DNA of 17,857 nucleotides from JBOGIG01 sp050742455 (lineage in GTDB: Bacteria > Actinomycetota > Acidimicrobiia > Acidimicrobiales > JBOGIG01), in the NCBI GenBank assembly GCA_050742455.1, contig JBOGIG010000129.1:1-17857 (forward strand), written 5' to 3'. Below, one piece after another: positions 12,795 through 17,857 of the stretch (positions are counted from its first letter, which is position 1; the number at the start of each line of letters is the position of its first letter). Below the pieces are notes generated by a model that did no database searches, had not been told where the DNA came from, and was given only the letters and a program-made list of their open reading frames with translations. Made by a program: the position numbers and the translations under genes.

Positions 12795-13734
12795 ATGGCG
12801 CGGCGACCGACTTCCAGTTCGGCCTTTGGGAGTTCGAAGCGGGAGAGCCACGATGCCAGCGGCTTCTACCGTCGCTTTACACCGCCTAACCAATCCTCGG
12901 ATTCCGAGGTGGCGGGGCCTCGGGACCTCGACAAGCTCATCGTGGGGGATGCCAGGCACATGGACGAGGTTTCCGATTCGTCGGTTGCCCTGGTGGTGAC
13001 GTCGCCGCCGTACTTTGCCGGAAAGGAGTACGAGGAGTCCTCGGTCAGGGAGGTGTCCCGGCTACCTACCTGGATTACCTCGACCTGTTACGTGACGTCT
13101 TTGCCCAGTGTGTCCGCAAGCTGGAACCCGGTGGCCGCATGGCCGTCAACGTGGCCAATCTCGGTCGGCGTCCCTACCGCTCCTTATCTGCCGATGTAAT
13201 CGGAATACTCCAGGATGACCTCCGCTTGTTGCTGCGGGGAGAGATCATCTGGGTCAAGCAGAGGACTTTATGGAGAACACCCTTGACCTGTGGGAGATCC
13301 CTCCCGCGAGCGCCACCCGAATGGGTCACCCCGCTCCTTTCCCGATCGAGCTTCCTGGTCGGCTGATCGAGTTGTACACCTACCGGGGCGATCTCGTGCT
13401 CGATCCCTTTGCCGGATCAGGAACCACTGCCGTGGCCGCGCTCCGGCTGGACGACATTTCGTCGCCTATGACCTGGACGCCTCGCCACCGGGCAGGACCA
13501 AGGCGAGCCGACGCACTGTGGCAGGCCATTGCCAAGGCGGGCGTCCTCCGGGAAGGAGGCAATGCGCCACTGGTGTTGCTCATGACCGCTGCCCCGGCAC
13601 GGGGCAGCGCCGGTGCAGAAGCCCTCAGGCACATGACTGGGCAAGGCAAGCCGATACGGGCCGTGATTGAGATGCTGGAGCATTCAGGGCTTGGGCATCT
13701 GAGCGACCTGAGCCAAGGGAAGCTCGACGGGTAA
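12795..13734 (+). pseudogene. degraded class-beta DNA methyltransferase (frameshifts plus internal deletions)
   Basis: Remnant of a site-specific DNA methyltransferase of motif order IV then I (N4-cytosine/N6-adenine, class beta). Frame 1 from ATG 12795 (GGGAG just upstream) carries VVTSPPYFAGKEYEE (motif IV). Near 13050 the reading shifts to give VPATYLDYLDLLRDVF, CVRKLEPGGRMAVNVANLG and RGEIIWVKQ. At about 13260 a deletion joins this, out of frame, to EDFMENTLDLWEIPP, then IELPGRLIELYTYRGDLVLD and FAGSGTTAVAA (motif I). Around 13455 the expected RHFVAYDLD continuation is in another frame. A final segment to 13734 (ADALWQAIAKAG...APLVLLMTA...IEML) matches, from memory, the C-terminal nuclease-like tail of this family, again with sequence missing before it. 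At least two deletions and three frame changes make it non-functional. Confidence 0.85.
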
Positions 13735-13947
13735 AATCTTGGCCGGGCGCACGCGCTCAGGGCAGTCGTCCAGCCGTGTCCGGGAGAGGTGCGACCGAGC
13801 CTCCCTCAGCGCTAACCAGGCATCACCGGCCGGTGGGTCGATCTTTCCGTTCCCGTTCGGTCGCCCGCTCGGTGGCGCGGGACTGGTCTAGGTCGGGCCC
13901 CGGCCCGGCGTGGCAACCACGATGGGGAGGAACGCGGGTGAGGCTGT
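13735..13947. other. intergenic stretch without a supported gene
   Basis: Between the methyltransferase remnant and the DUF2283-like gene. Short open frames here show no recognisable composition. The only clear structure is the 12-bp palindrome CTGTTTAAACAG at 13944-13955, which overlaps the stop of the DUF2283-like gene. Confidence 0.5.
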
Positions 13948-14262
13948 TTAAACAGGCACGAGTTGGGGTGTCCCGCTTGCTGCGTTTGCTGACGGCCTAC
14001 TTTCGCGCTCGGAGTGGTTCGACCATTCTGTCTTGGCGAGTTGTCGGAGGAAGCTGGCGTCGTCATTACCCAAGTGAAATCGGTCGATCACTTCGTCAGG
14101 CGACCACCCCCGGTCGGGACCCATGACATCGATGCCTAGAACTCGTTCGGCAAAATCAACGTCAACGATCACCCCATCTGGCATCTCGACCTGCGCGGCG
14201 ATCTCCCCAGCGAGGACGCTCACATAAAGTGCGTCGGCCGTCGGATCGTAGGCGTACCTCAC
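13948..14262 (-). CDS. DUF2283-like protein, putative antitoxin partner
   Basis: The N-terminal 50 or so residues have the DUF2283 pattern: MRYAYDPTADALYVSVLAGE, a polar strand, then DGVIVDVDFAERVLGIDVM (29-47). In many bacteria such genes directly follow a DUF4258 gene and the pair is predicted as a toxin-antitoxin module. Here the start GTG 14262 overlaps the upstream DUF4258-like stop by four bases (GTGA), implying coupled translation. The product is 104 residues, longer than the 60-75 typical of the family; the C-terminal extension (DEVIDRFHLGNDDASFLRQL and a Ser/Asn-rich tail) is unfamiliar and could be a partner-binding segment or a read-on into neighbouring sequence. Antitoxin function is inference. 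Confidence 0.72.
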   Translation of the reverse strand: MRYAYDPTADALYVSVLAGEIAAQVEMPDGVIVDVDFAERVLGIDVMGPDRGWSPDEVIDRFHLGNDDASFLRQLAKTEWSNHSERESRPSANAASGTPQLVPV

Positions 14263-14471
14263 GTTTCGATCATAACGTTGACGACGGCGTTCGACTCGTC
14301 GAGGACCACCTTGAGGAGTCGGCCGAGAGTATCGAAGCCGAGACGCTCCCTTCGCCCCCGTCTGCCGGGTTGATCCACTTGTACAGGATGAGACAGGGCT
14401 GACACCACGTCTTCGACCGAGATTCGGCGTTGCTCCATACGCATCTGTGCGTAGTCATAAATCTCTAGCAC
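14259..14471 (-). CDS. DUF4258-like protein, putative RelE-like toxin
   Basis: The 70-residue product matches the DUF4258 pattern: an N-terminal helix AQMRMEQRRISVEDVVSALS (8-27), a strand ending HPVQVDQPG, a basic turn GRRGRRERL, and strands LGFDTLGRLLKVVLDE and AVVNVMIET. This is a compact RelE/BrnT-like fold often paired with DUF2283. The usual N-terminal His before the first helix is not seen. Start GTG 14471 follows the upstream gene's stop by seven bases. The downstream start overlaps the stop as GTGA. Predicted role: toxin, probably an RNase or translation inhibitor, but no catalytic residues can be assigned by eye. Confidence 0.7.
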   Translation of the reverse strand: MLEIYDYAQMRMEQRRISVEDVVSALSHPVQVDQPGRRGRRERLGFDTLGRLLKVVLDESNAVVNVMIET

Positions 14472-14478
14472 CCAAATG

Positions 14479-14892
14479 TCAACTGCTCGGAAGGCGAGCC
14501 GCGGCTGAAACCCGTAGTTCCCGCTCTTGTTCGGTATCGAGCGAGACGGCGAAGCGATACACTCCAGCCCTAAGCAGTTGCACTGGTAGCGCGTGAATGA
14601 CGACGAACGAATAGGGCAGCCGCATATCAGCTGATGGACCTCGCTCCGGTGTTACCGTCCAGCCGATGTCCGCTACGGGCTCGTCGTCCTCAAATCGAAC
14701 CCGAGCATGAATGGTGTGAGGGACACCGAGTTCTTCGTTCTCGAAGAAGACTCGGATTACCAAGGTCGGAGCCCAGGTGAAGGGAAACTGATCCACCGTG
14801 ACGTTGTCGATGCCTGCTTCCAAGATCGACAGAAGACCATCTCGGTACGTTGCCGTTGCCGCCAACGTGGCGACGTCGATTGTTGACTTCAC
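14479..14892 (-). CDS. DUF6941-like protein of unknown function
   Basis: First gene of an apparent three-gene operon with the DUF4258/DUF2283 pair, seven bases downstream. The 137-residue product is beta-rich and cytoplasmic: ATYRDGLLSILEAGIDNVTV (13-32), a Pro/Phe turn, LVIRVFFENEELGVPHTIHA, ADIGWTV, LPYSFVVIHALPVQL, and a final strand pair. This resembles the DUF6941 family of small beta-sandwich proteins as I remember it; the match is by pattern only. Start GTG 14892 has no strong ribosome site, and a pair of 12-bp direct repeats lies immediately upstream, suggesting a regulated promoter. Why it precedes a toxin-antitoxin-like pair is not known to me; it could be a regulator, a third module component, or an unrelated passenger. 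Confidence 0.6.
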   Translation of the reverse strand: MKSTIDVATLAATATYRDGLLSILEAGIDNVTVDQFPFTWAPTLVIRVFFENEELGVPHTIHARVRFEDDEPVADIGWTVTPERGPSADMRLPYSFVVIHALPVQLLRAGVYRFAVSLDTEQERELRVSAAARLPSS

Positions 14893-14893
14893 A

Positions 14894-14932
14894 CCGTGAG
14901 CCTAGAGGGAGAGGGTGACGCCGTGAGCCTAG
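14894..14932. promoter_or_regulatory. direct repeats CCGTGAGCCTAG, 27 bp apart, upstream of the three-gene operon
   Basis: Identical 12-mers at 14894-14905 and 14921-14932. The first abuts GTG 14892, so a protein bound there could block initiation. They may be operator sites for the operon, or traces of the insertion that brought the adjacent IS remnant. Confidence 0.45.
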
Positions 14933-14964
14933 GGAAACCTCGCCACGCGTCCGCCTAGCCCCGA

Positions 14965-15522
14965 TTATTCGCGCAACCATTTTGAGGATGCTCGTTCTGC
15001 GTTGAATCTCATTGACCGATCGGCTCTTCCGTGAATTCGACCGCTCCGGGCCGGGATCGCCCCCGTGGGGTCAATTATCGAGGTCAAAATCGACCTCGGG
15101 CGCACCGGGTCGGTTCCTGTCGTCGCCGACGATCGCCGCCAGACTTCACGGCGCTGTTCGGCCATCGCCTTGGCGATCCCTTCTCGGGTCGACGGAGTGA
15201 TCTCATGGAACGTGCGGAACACCGTGGTGTCCGACGGCACCGATCCGAACAGGTCCTCACCGATCCGCAGGTGTTCGATATCGAGACAACTCTCGCCCCC
15301 ACCGGCGAGCATGAGCGTAGCGAGCATGAGCGTAGATTGAACGAGGACCTTGCCCCGATCGTGGATCGGGAAGCCACCACCGGCCCAGGGGATCCGGGAA
15401 GACAGTGCATCACCGAGTTCCAATCGGTCGGCGAACGACCCGAGCGCGTGCAGTCCGAGGTGGGCCACCACGCCGGTTCCACCGGATTCCACAACGATGC
15501 GACTGGTGCTGTTAGCTTTCAC
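14965..15522 (-). pseudogene. truncated IS1380-family transposase
   Basis: The N-terminal third looks like an IS1380 transposase: GGTGVVAHLGLHALGSFADR (14-33), the HDRGKVLVQSTLMLATLMLA helix region (54-73), GGESCLDIEHLRIGEDLFG (74-92) and PSDTTVFRTFHEI (96-108). After about residue 130 the resemblance stops: the expected first catalytic Asp segment is not in frame (a short VDFDLD can be read in another frame) and no later DDE motif is found. At 185 codons it is far below the 430-480 of a complete transposase, so it is inactive. GTG 15522 follows GAAGGG. I could not define terminal inverted repeats or target duplications, so the element's limits are unknown. Confidence 0.78.
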
Positions 15523-15702
15523 TTTCGAAGTGCCCTTCTGGTCGGGATCCTGTCGGCTTCGACACCTACAGTTTCCCCTACTGGGAGGGCTTTTCCGCGG
15601 ACGCGCGCTGGTCAGCTCAAATGGCGGAGTGAATAGTTGGGGCTAGTGAGGTACCAGGGCGATCACCGTTGCCGCGAGCCTCACCTCCTGCTAATGCATA
15701 TC

Positions 15703-15728
15703 AGCGCTTGAGGCGCTATAATAGCGCT
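15703..15728 (+). promoter_or_regulatory. vapBC promoter with overlapping operator; leaderless start
   Basis: A consensus TATAAT (15717-15722) sits inside the perfect dyad GCGCTATAATAGCGC (15714-15728 less the last base). Copies of AGCGCT lie at 15703-15708 and 15723-15728, with GGCGCT at 15712-15717. Transcription about seven bases past the -10 would start at or next to ATG 15729, so the mRNA is probably leaderless. Such dyads over the -10 are the usual VapB autoregulation sites. Confidence 0.7.
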
Positions 15729-15971
15729 ATGGCAACCATCCAGATCCGTAATGTCCCAGAGGACATACACCGGATGTACCAGACCCGCGCCGCTGCTGCG
15801 GGCATGAGCGTCCAGGAGTATCTGCTGGCCGAACTCACGCGTAACGCCGCCCTGCGGACTCCGGCAGAACTAGTCGCCGAGACCGAGGGTCGCCTGCGGG
15901 CAGAGGGCCCGGAAGGCTTCGCCCCAACCGCTGCCGGACAAATCGTACGCGCCGACCGAGATTCGCACTGA
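15729..15971 (+). CDS. vapB: VapB antitoxin, FitA-like ribbon-helix-helix
   Basis: DNA-binding antitoxin that neutralises the adjacent VapC and represses their promoter. The 80-residue product starts MATIQIRNVPEDIHRMYQTR with AAAAGMSVQEYLLAELTRNA after it: the beta-strand/helix/helix RHH fold. The C-terminal tail (about 45-80), rich in Glu, Ala and Gly with a final basic/acidic stretch, is the usual toxin-binding segment. ATG 15729 is chosen because an RHH protein normally begins at its strand and because the -10 box ends seven bases upstream; an in-frame ATG 60 bases earlier lies in the operator. The toxin gene begins seven bases after the stop. Confidence 0.9.
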   Translation: MATIQIRNVPEDIHRMYQTRAAAAGMSVQEYLLAELTRNAALRTPAELVAETEGRLRAEGPEGFAPTAAGQIVRADRDSH

Positions 15972-15978
15972 CGAGGCG

Positions 15979-16386
15979 ATGGTGAGCGTCATCGACGCCT
16001 CTGTCTTCGTCGATGCCCTCGTCGGAGTCGGAGTCCACGGGGAGCTGGCGCGCCAGGAGGTGCGGAGCCAACCGACCTTGCAGGTGCCCGCCATCTTCGG
16101 GGCAGAGAGCACCTCCGCCCTTCGTGGTCTTGTCCTCCGCAGCGACCTCAGCGCAATCCGAGCCATGGCCGCACTCGAACAGGTCCGCCGAGTCAGGACT
16201 CTCCAATATCCTTTTGAACCCTTCACCCAACGAGTGTGGGAGCTCAGAGACAGCCTGACGGTTTATGACGCTTGGTACGTCGCTCTGGCCGAGTGGCTGG
16301 GCACTGATCTGGTTACAGGGGACGAGAGATTGACCAGCGCGATAGGGCCGCGCTGTTGGGTCCGTCGCCCCGGCGCCGTGCGGTAA
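15979..16386 (+). CDS. vapC: VapC toxin, PIN-domain ribonuclease
   Basis: Mg2+-dependent endoribonuclease toxin. The 135-residue PIN domain keeps all four acidic residues: Asp6 in VIDASV, Glu43 in GAESTS, Asp97 in VYDAWYVALAE and Asp115 in TGDERL. The intact active site suggests a functional toxin. RNA target unknown (tRNA or 23S rRNA are usual for the family). The start may be ATG 15979 or the adjacent GTG 15982; GAGG at 15973-15976 is better spaced for the latter. It is translated from the vapB message. Its end converges on mazF with 48 bases between, where a short stem (16427-16431 with 16436-16440) might act as terminator. Confidence 0.92.
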   Translation: MVSVIDASVFVDALVGVGVHGELARQEVRSQPTLQVPAIFGAESTSALRGLVLRSDLSAIRAMAALEQVRRVRTLQYPFEPFTQRVWELRDSLTVYDAWYVALAEWLGTDLVTGDERLTSAIGPRCWVRRPGAVR

Positions 16387-16426
16387 TCGACCTTGTGCAC
16401 GCGATCGGGAGGAGGGCTCGGGGTCT

Positions 16427-16440
16427 GACTGACATCAGTC
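16427..16440. terminator. short stem-loop between vapC and mazF ends
   Basis: GACTG (16427-16431) pairs with CAGTC (16436-16440) around ACAT, extendable with a bulge. It overlaps the last codons of mazF and is weak; convergent position is its main support. Confidence 0.25.
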
Positions 16441-16764
16441 CAGGCAGTCGACCGCGACTTCCAGTGCCGCGCAAACCTGACGCATCCGTTCGCCGCCGAG
16501 TCGCCCCAGGCGCTCGGTCAGGACGCCGATCGAGACACTCTCCACTGAGTCGAGGTTGACCGCGGACCGCCGCGGGACCGGGTCTTGGCTGGGTTCGAGC
16601 ACCACCTCACTGGCCAAGCCACGGATCGTCGTGGTGCAGGGGGCGATGAGCGCACGTCGCAATCTCGGGATGGCCGCATCTCGAGAGAGCACGACGACGG
16701 GTCGTCGGCCTACCTCCGATAGCTCGCACCACCACACCTCACCCCGGACCGGTAGCGTGCTCAC
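16435..16764 (-). CDS. mazF: MazF toxin (PemK-like endoribonuclease)
   Basis: Sequence-specific mRNA/rRNA interferase. Visible: N-terminal VRGEVWWCEL (6-15), then RRPVVVLSRDAAIPR (20-34), ALIAPCTTTIRGLASEVVLE (38-57), AVNLDSVESVSIGVLTERLG (68-87), and a C-terminal helix with ALEVAVDCLD. The conserved Arg in the GRRPVVV strand and Thr/Ser of the TTTIR segment are the usual active-site candidates. At 109 residues from GTG 16764 it has the normal MazF size. The open frame extends upstream to 16806, but that part overlaps the antitoxin and is not needed. The GTG overlaps the antitoxin TGA by four bases (GTGA), the usual coupling in this family. Confidence 0.9.
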   Translation of the reverse strand: MSTLPVRGEVWWCELSEVGRRPVVVLSRDAAIPRLRRALIAPCTTTIRGLASEVVLEPSQDPVPRRSAVNLDSVESVSIGVLTERLGRLGGERMRQVCAALEVAVDCLD

Positions 16765-16997
16765 GAGGCTGCAGTGGCCTCCCGGAACGAAGCCAAGTTT
16801 CCCCACTCGTCGGCTTCGTCGAGCGGGTGTTCGTCGTAGGTGGCATAGGTGGCATCGATTTCGACGGCGCGGTGCCTAGCGACGAGCGCTTCCAGCGCCT
16901 CATCTAGGAGGACCGCATCCGGGACGTCCGGGCGCAGCCTGCGGGCGTTTGCCAGCTTGCCTTCGTCCACGGTCGTGCTCACCCTCGTTCTGCTCAT
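16761..16997 (-). CDS. mazE: MazE-type antitoxin
   Basis: Antitoxin of the actinobacterial MazEF7-like type. The 78-residue product begins MSRTRVSTTVDEGKLANARR, a ribbon-helix-helix-like start, then DVPDAVLLDEALEALVARHR (24-43), and ends in the acidic toxin-binding tail (TYDEHPLDEADEWGNLASF, 53-71). This tail is a hallmark of the group. ATG 16997 is preferred over the upstream extension of the frame, which runs into an AT-richer, repeat-bearing promoter region and has no family match. It is followed by mazF with a GTGA overlap. Three 11-bp repeats beginning ATGC sit across and upstream of its start and are likely its own operator. Confidence 0.88.
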   Translation of the reverse strand: MSRTRVSTTVDEGKLANARRLRPDVPDAVLLDEALEALVARHRAVEIDATYATYDEHPLDEADEWGNLASFREATAAS

Positions 16998-17028
16998 GCC
17001 ATAAGTATGCCACAGACATGCTACATAT
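16996..17028 (-). promoter_or_regulatory. three 11-bp operator-like repeats at the mazE promoter
   Basis: On the plus strand ATGCCATAAGT (16996-17006), ATGCCACAGAC (17007-17017) and ATGCTACATAT (17018-17028) repeat at exactly 11 bp, about one helical turn. The array overlaps the mazE start and a CATACT -10-like box on the minus strand, so it probably serves MazE(F) autorepression and implies a near-leaderless transcript. Confidence 0.5.
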
Positions 17029-17035
17029 GAGGGGC

Positions 17036-17108
17036 GCCACCTTGGTTGAGGAGCAATGCAATTGGTCTGGCTGGCTTGGGCAATCGCGTTTGCCGCGGCC
17101 AAGGTGGC
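17036..17108. repeat. 73-bp segment bounded by perfect 10-bp inverted repeats
   Basis: GCCACCTTGG (17036-17045) and CCAAGGTGGC (17099-17108) with 53 bases between; an inner GGCAA/TTGCC stem lies near 17078-17095. It sits between mazE and the LuxR gene. It could be a miniature element, a structured RNA, or the terminator of the LuxR transcript. No flanking target duplication was seen. Confidence 0.5.
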
Positions 17109-17149
17109 CGTTCACGGATCTACCCATCCGCTATGGTCACTCGTCCCGT

Positions 17150-17164
17150 CGCCGTCAGACGGCG
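17150..17164. terminator. palindrome downstream of the LuxR gene
   Basis: CGCCGTC (17150-17156), A, GACGGCG (17158-17164): a 15-base dyad about 20 bases after the LuxR stop on the minus strand. It could fold as a 5-bp stem with a 5-base loop; no T-run follows. Weak terminator candidate. Confidence 0.3.
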
Positions 17165-17191
17165 GCTCGGCCTACCGGGCTCGGCCTACCG
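17164..17191. repeat. 14-bp direct tandem repeat across the LuxR stop codon
   Basis: GGCTCGGCCTACCG occurs at 17164-17177 and 17178-17191, with a partial third copy after it. The minus-strand stop TAG (17188-17186) lies inside one unit, so a change in copy number would move the C-terminus. Confidence 0.8.
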
Positions 17192-17857
17192 GGGCTCGGA
17201 CCCGGTCTCCTGACCGAGGGCGGCGGCCAGCTCCTTTCGGGTGGCGATGCCCAGCTTCGGAAAAGTATGGGCCAGGTGGGCCTCGACGGCCTTGATGGTG
17301 ACGAACAGCGACTGGGCGATCTGACGATTGGTAAGACCGGAGGCGGCCAACTGGGCTACGCGACCCTCCGAGGGCGTGAGGGAGTCACGACCGGTCAGGG
17401 CCCGTCGGCGAGGGCGCGAGCCGCCGGCCAGAAGCTCGCCACGGGCACGATCGGCGAGGGCCGACGCCCCCATCCGGTGGGCGATGTCGAGCCCGACCCT
17501 GAGTCGTTGCGTCGCCCCAGAGCGATGTCCCGCCCGGCGCAGGGCTGCTCCAAGATCCACCGTGGCCCGAACGAGCTCCAGACGCGACGGTGCCGACGCG
17601 AGGATGTCAACGGCCTCCTCCAGAAGGACGAGACCGCCGGGACCGCCCGTTATGAGGCCTTCCACTCTGAGGGCCATGCCCCGGGCCCGGGCCGTGCCCA
17701 GCCGCTCGGCTGCATCCCGTTCCTCGGCTAGGAGGGCGCGGGCCCGGTCGAGTCGATCCAGGGCCAACGCGGCCAGGGCAGCCGGCGCACGCCAGGACAG
17801 GGGAATGCCCACTGCGGCAGGCGAGATCAAGGCACCGCTTGCCTCCAGGTCCGCCAG
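17186..17857 (-). CDS. LuxR-family (LAL-type) transcriptional regulator, C-terminal part
   Basis: C-terminal portion of a large ATP-dependent LuxR regulator; the frame is open to the window edge, so the N-terminal ATPase is outside. The visible 223 codons begin with helical TPR-like repeats (ALAALALDRLDRARALLAEE, then VRATVDLGAALRRAGHR, ATQRLRVGLDIAHRMGA), typical of the LAL/MalT-like scaffold. They end in a GerE/LuxR helix-turn-helix: LTPSEGRVAQLAASGLTNRQ, IAQSLFVTIKAVEAHLAHTF, KLGIATRKELAAAL. The TTG at 17830 is only an internal codon. Its ligand and targets are unknown; the neighbouring mazEF lies downstream on the same strand but separated by about 190 bases with palindromes, so it is probably a separate transcript. 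Confidence 0.88.
   Translation of the reverse strand: MADLEASGALISPAAVGIPLSWRAPAALAALALDRLDRARALLAEERDAAERLGTARARGMALRVEGLITGGPGGLVLLEEAVDILASAPSRLELVRATVDLGAALRRAGHRSGATQRLRVGLDIAHRMGASALADRARGELLAGGSRPRRRALTGRDSLTPSEGRVAQLAASGLTNRQIAQSLFVTIKAVEAHLAHTFPKLGIATRKELAAALGQETGSEPR

Noticed and set aside
13776..14126. Plus-strand 116-codon frame
   Set aside because: It overlaps the DUF2283-like gene in antisense and is Arg/Ser/Gly-rich without a recognisable fold.
17036..17108. tRNA gene of 73 nt
   Set aside because: The ends pair, but positions for T-arm and anticodon arm do not pair and no TTC loop exists.
16949..17731. Plus-strand 260-codon frame
   Set aside because: It is antisense to LuxR and mazE, which have clear domain matches.

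Overview
This is a GC-rich window with frequent GTG starts. It carries a UsfX/RsbW-type anti-sigma factor followed by a SigF/SigB-class sigma factor, a small 'RWYRW'-tailed hydrophobic protein, actinobacterial-type MazEF and VapBC modules, and a LAL-type LuxR regulator. Together these point to an actinomycete (Actinomycetota). An Acidimicrobiia-like organism is possible, but that is inference. I see no rRNA, tRNA or CRISPR array.

Left third (1-5209), stress-response neighbourhood. An anti-sigma/sigma pair (minus strand; the sigma gene runs off the left edge) is followed by a small acidic protein, a 52-codon membrane protein, and two MFS transporters. GGGTAA -10 elements of the SigF/SigB type precede the small membrane protein, the DHA2-type exporter and, less convincingly, the small acidic protein. 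The cluster therefore looks like a general-stress sigma locus with its own target genes beside it.

Middle (5242-12751), envelope and metabolism. A CPA2 cation/proton antiporter fused to two UspA-like domains (with a 4 x 15-bp repeat in the linker) sits directly downstream of an FAD-dependent PYROXD2/phytoene-dehydrogenase-like oxidoreductase. Divergent to these is a Tat-exported GH35 glycosidase. A five-copy 16-bp tandem repeat lies just before its start. A CmcI-like methyltransferase converges on the glycosidase.

Right third (12795-17857), eroded island. It holds a class-beta DNA methyltransferase pseudogene with frameshifts and internal deletions, and a three-gene operon (DUF6941-like, DUF4258-like, DUF2283-like) that looks like a toxin-antitoxin pair with an extra leader gene. 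It also holds a truncated IS1380-type transposase, vapBC with its operator on the -10 box, and mazEF with 11-bp operator-like repeats. Last comes the C-terminal part of a LAL-type LuxR regulator that runs off the right edge. Three toxin-antitoxin-type loci, an IS remnant and a decayed methyltransferase within about 4.2 kb suggest a site of repeated gain and loss.
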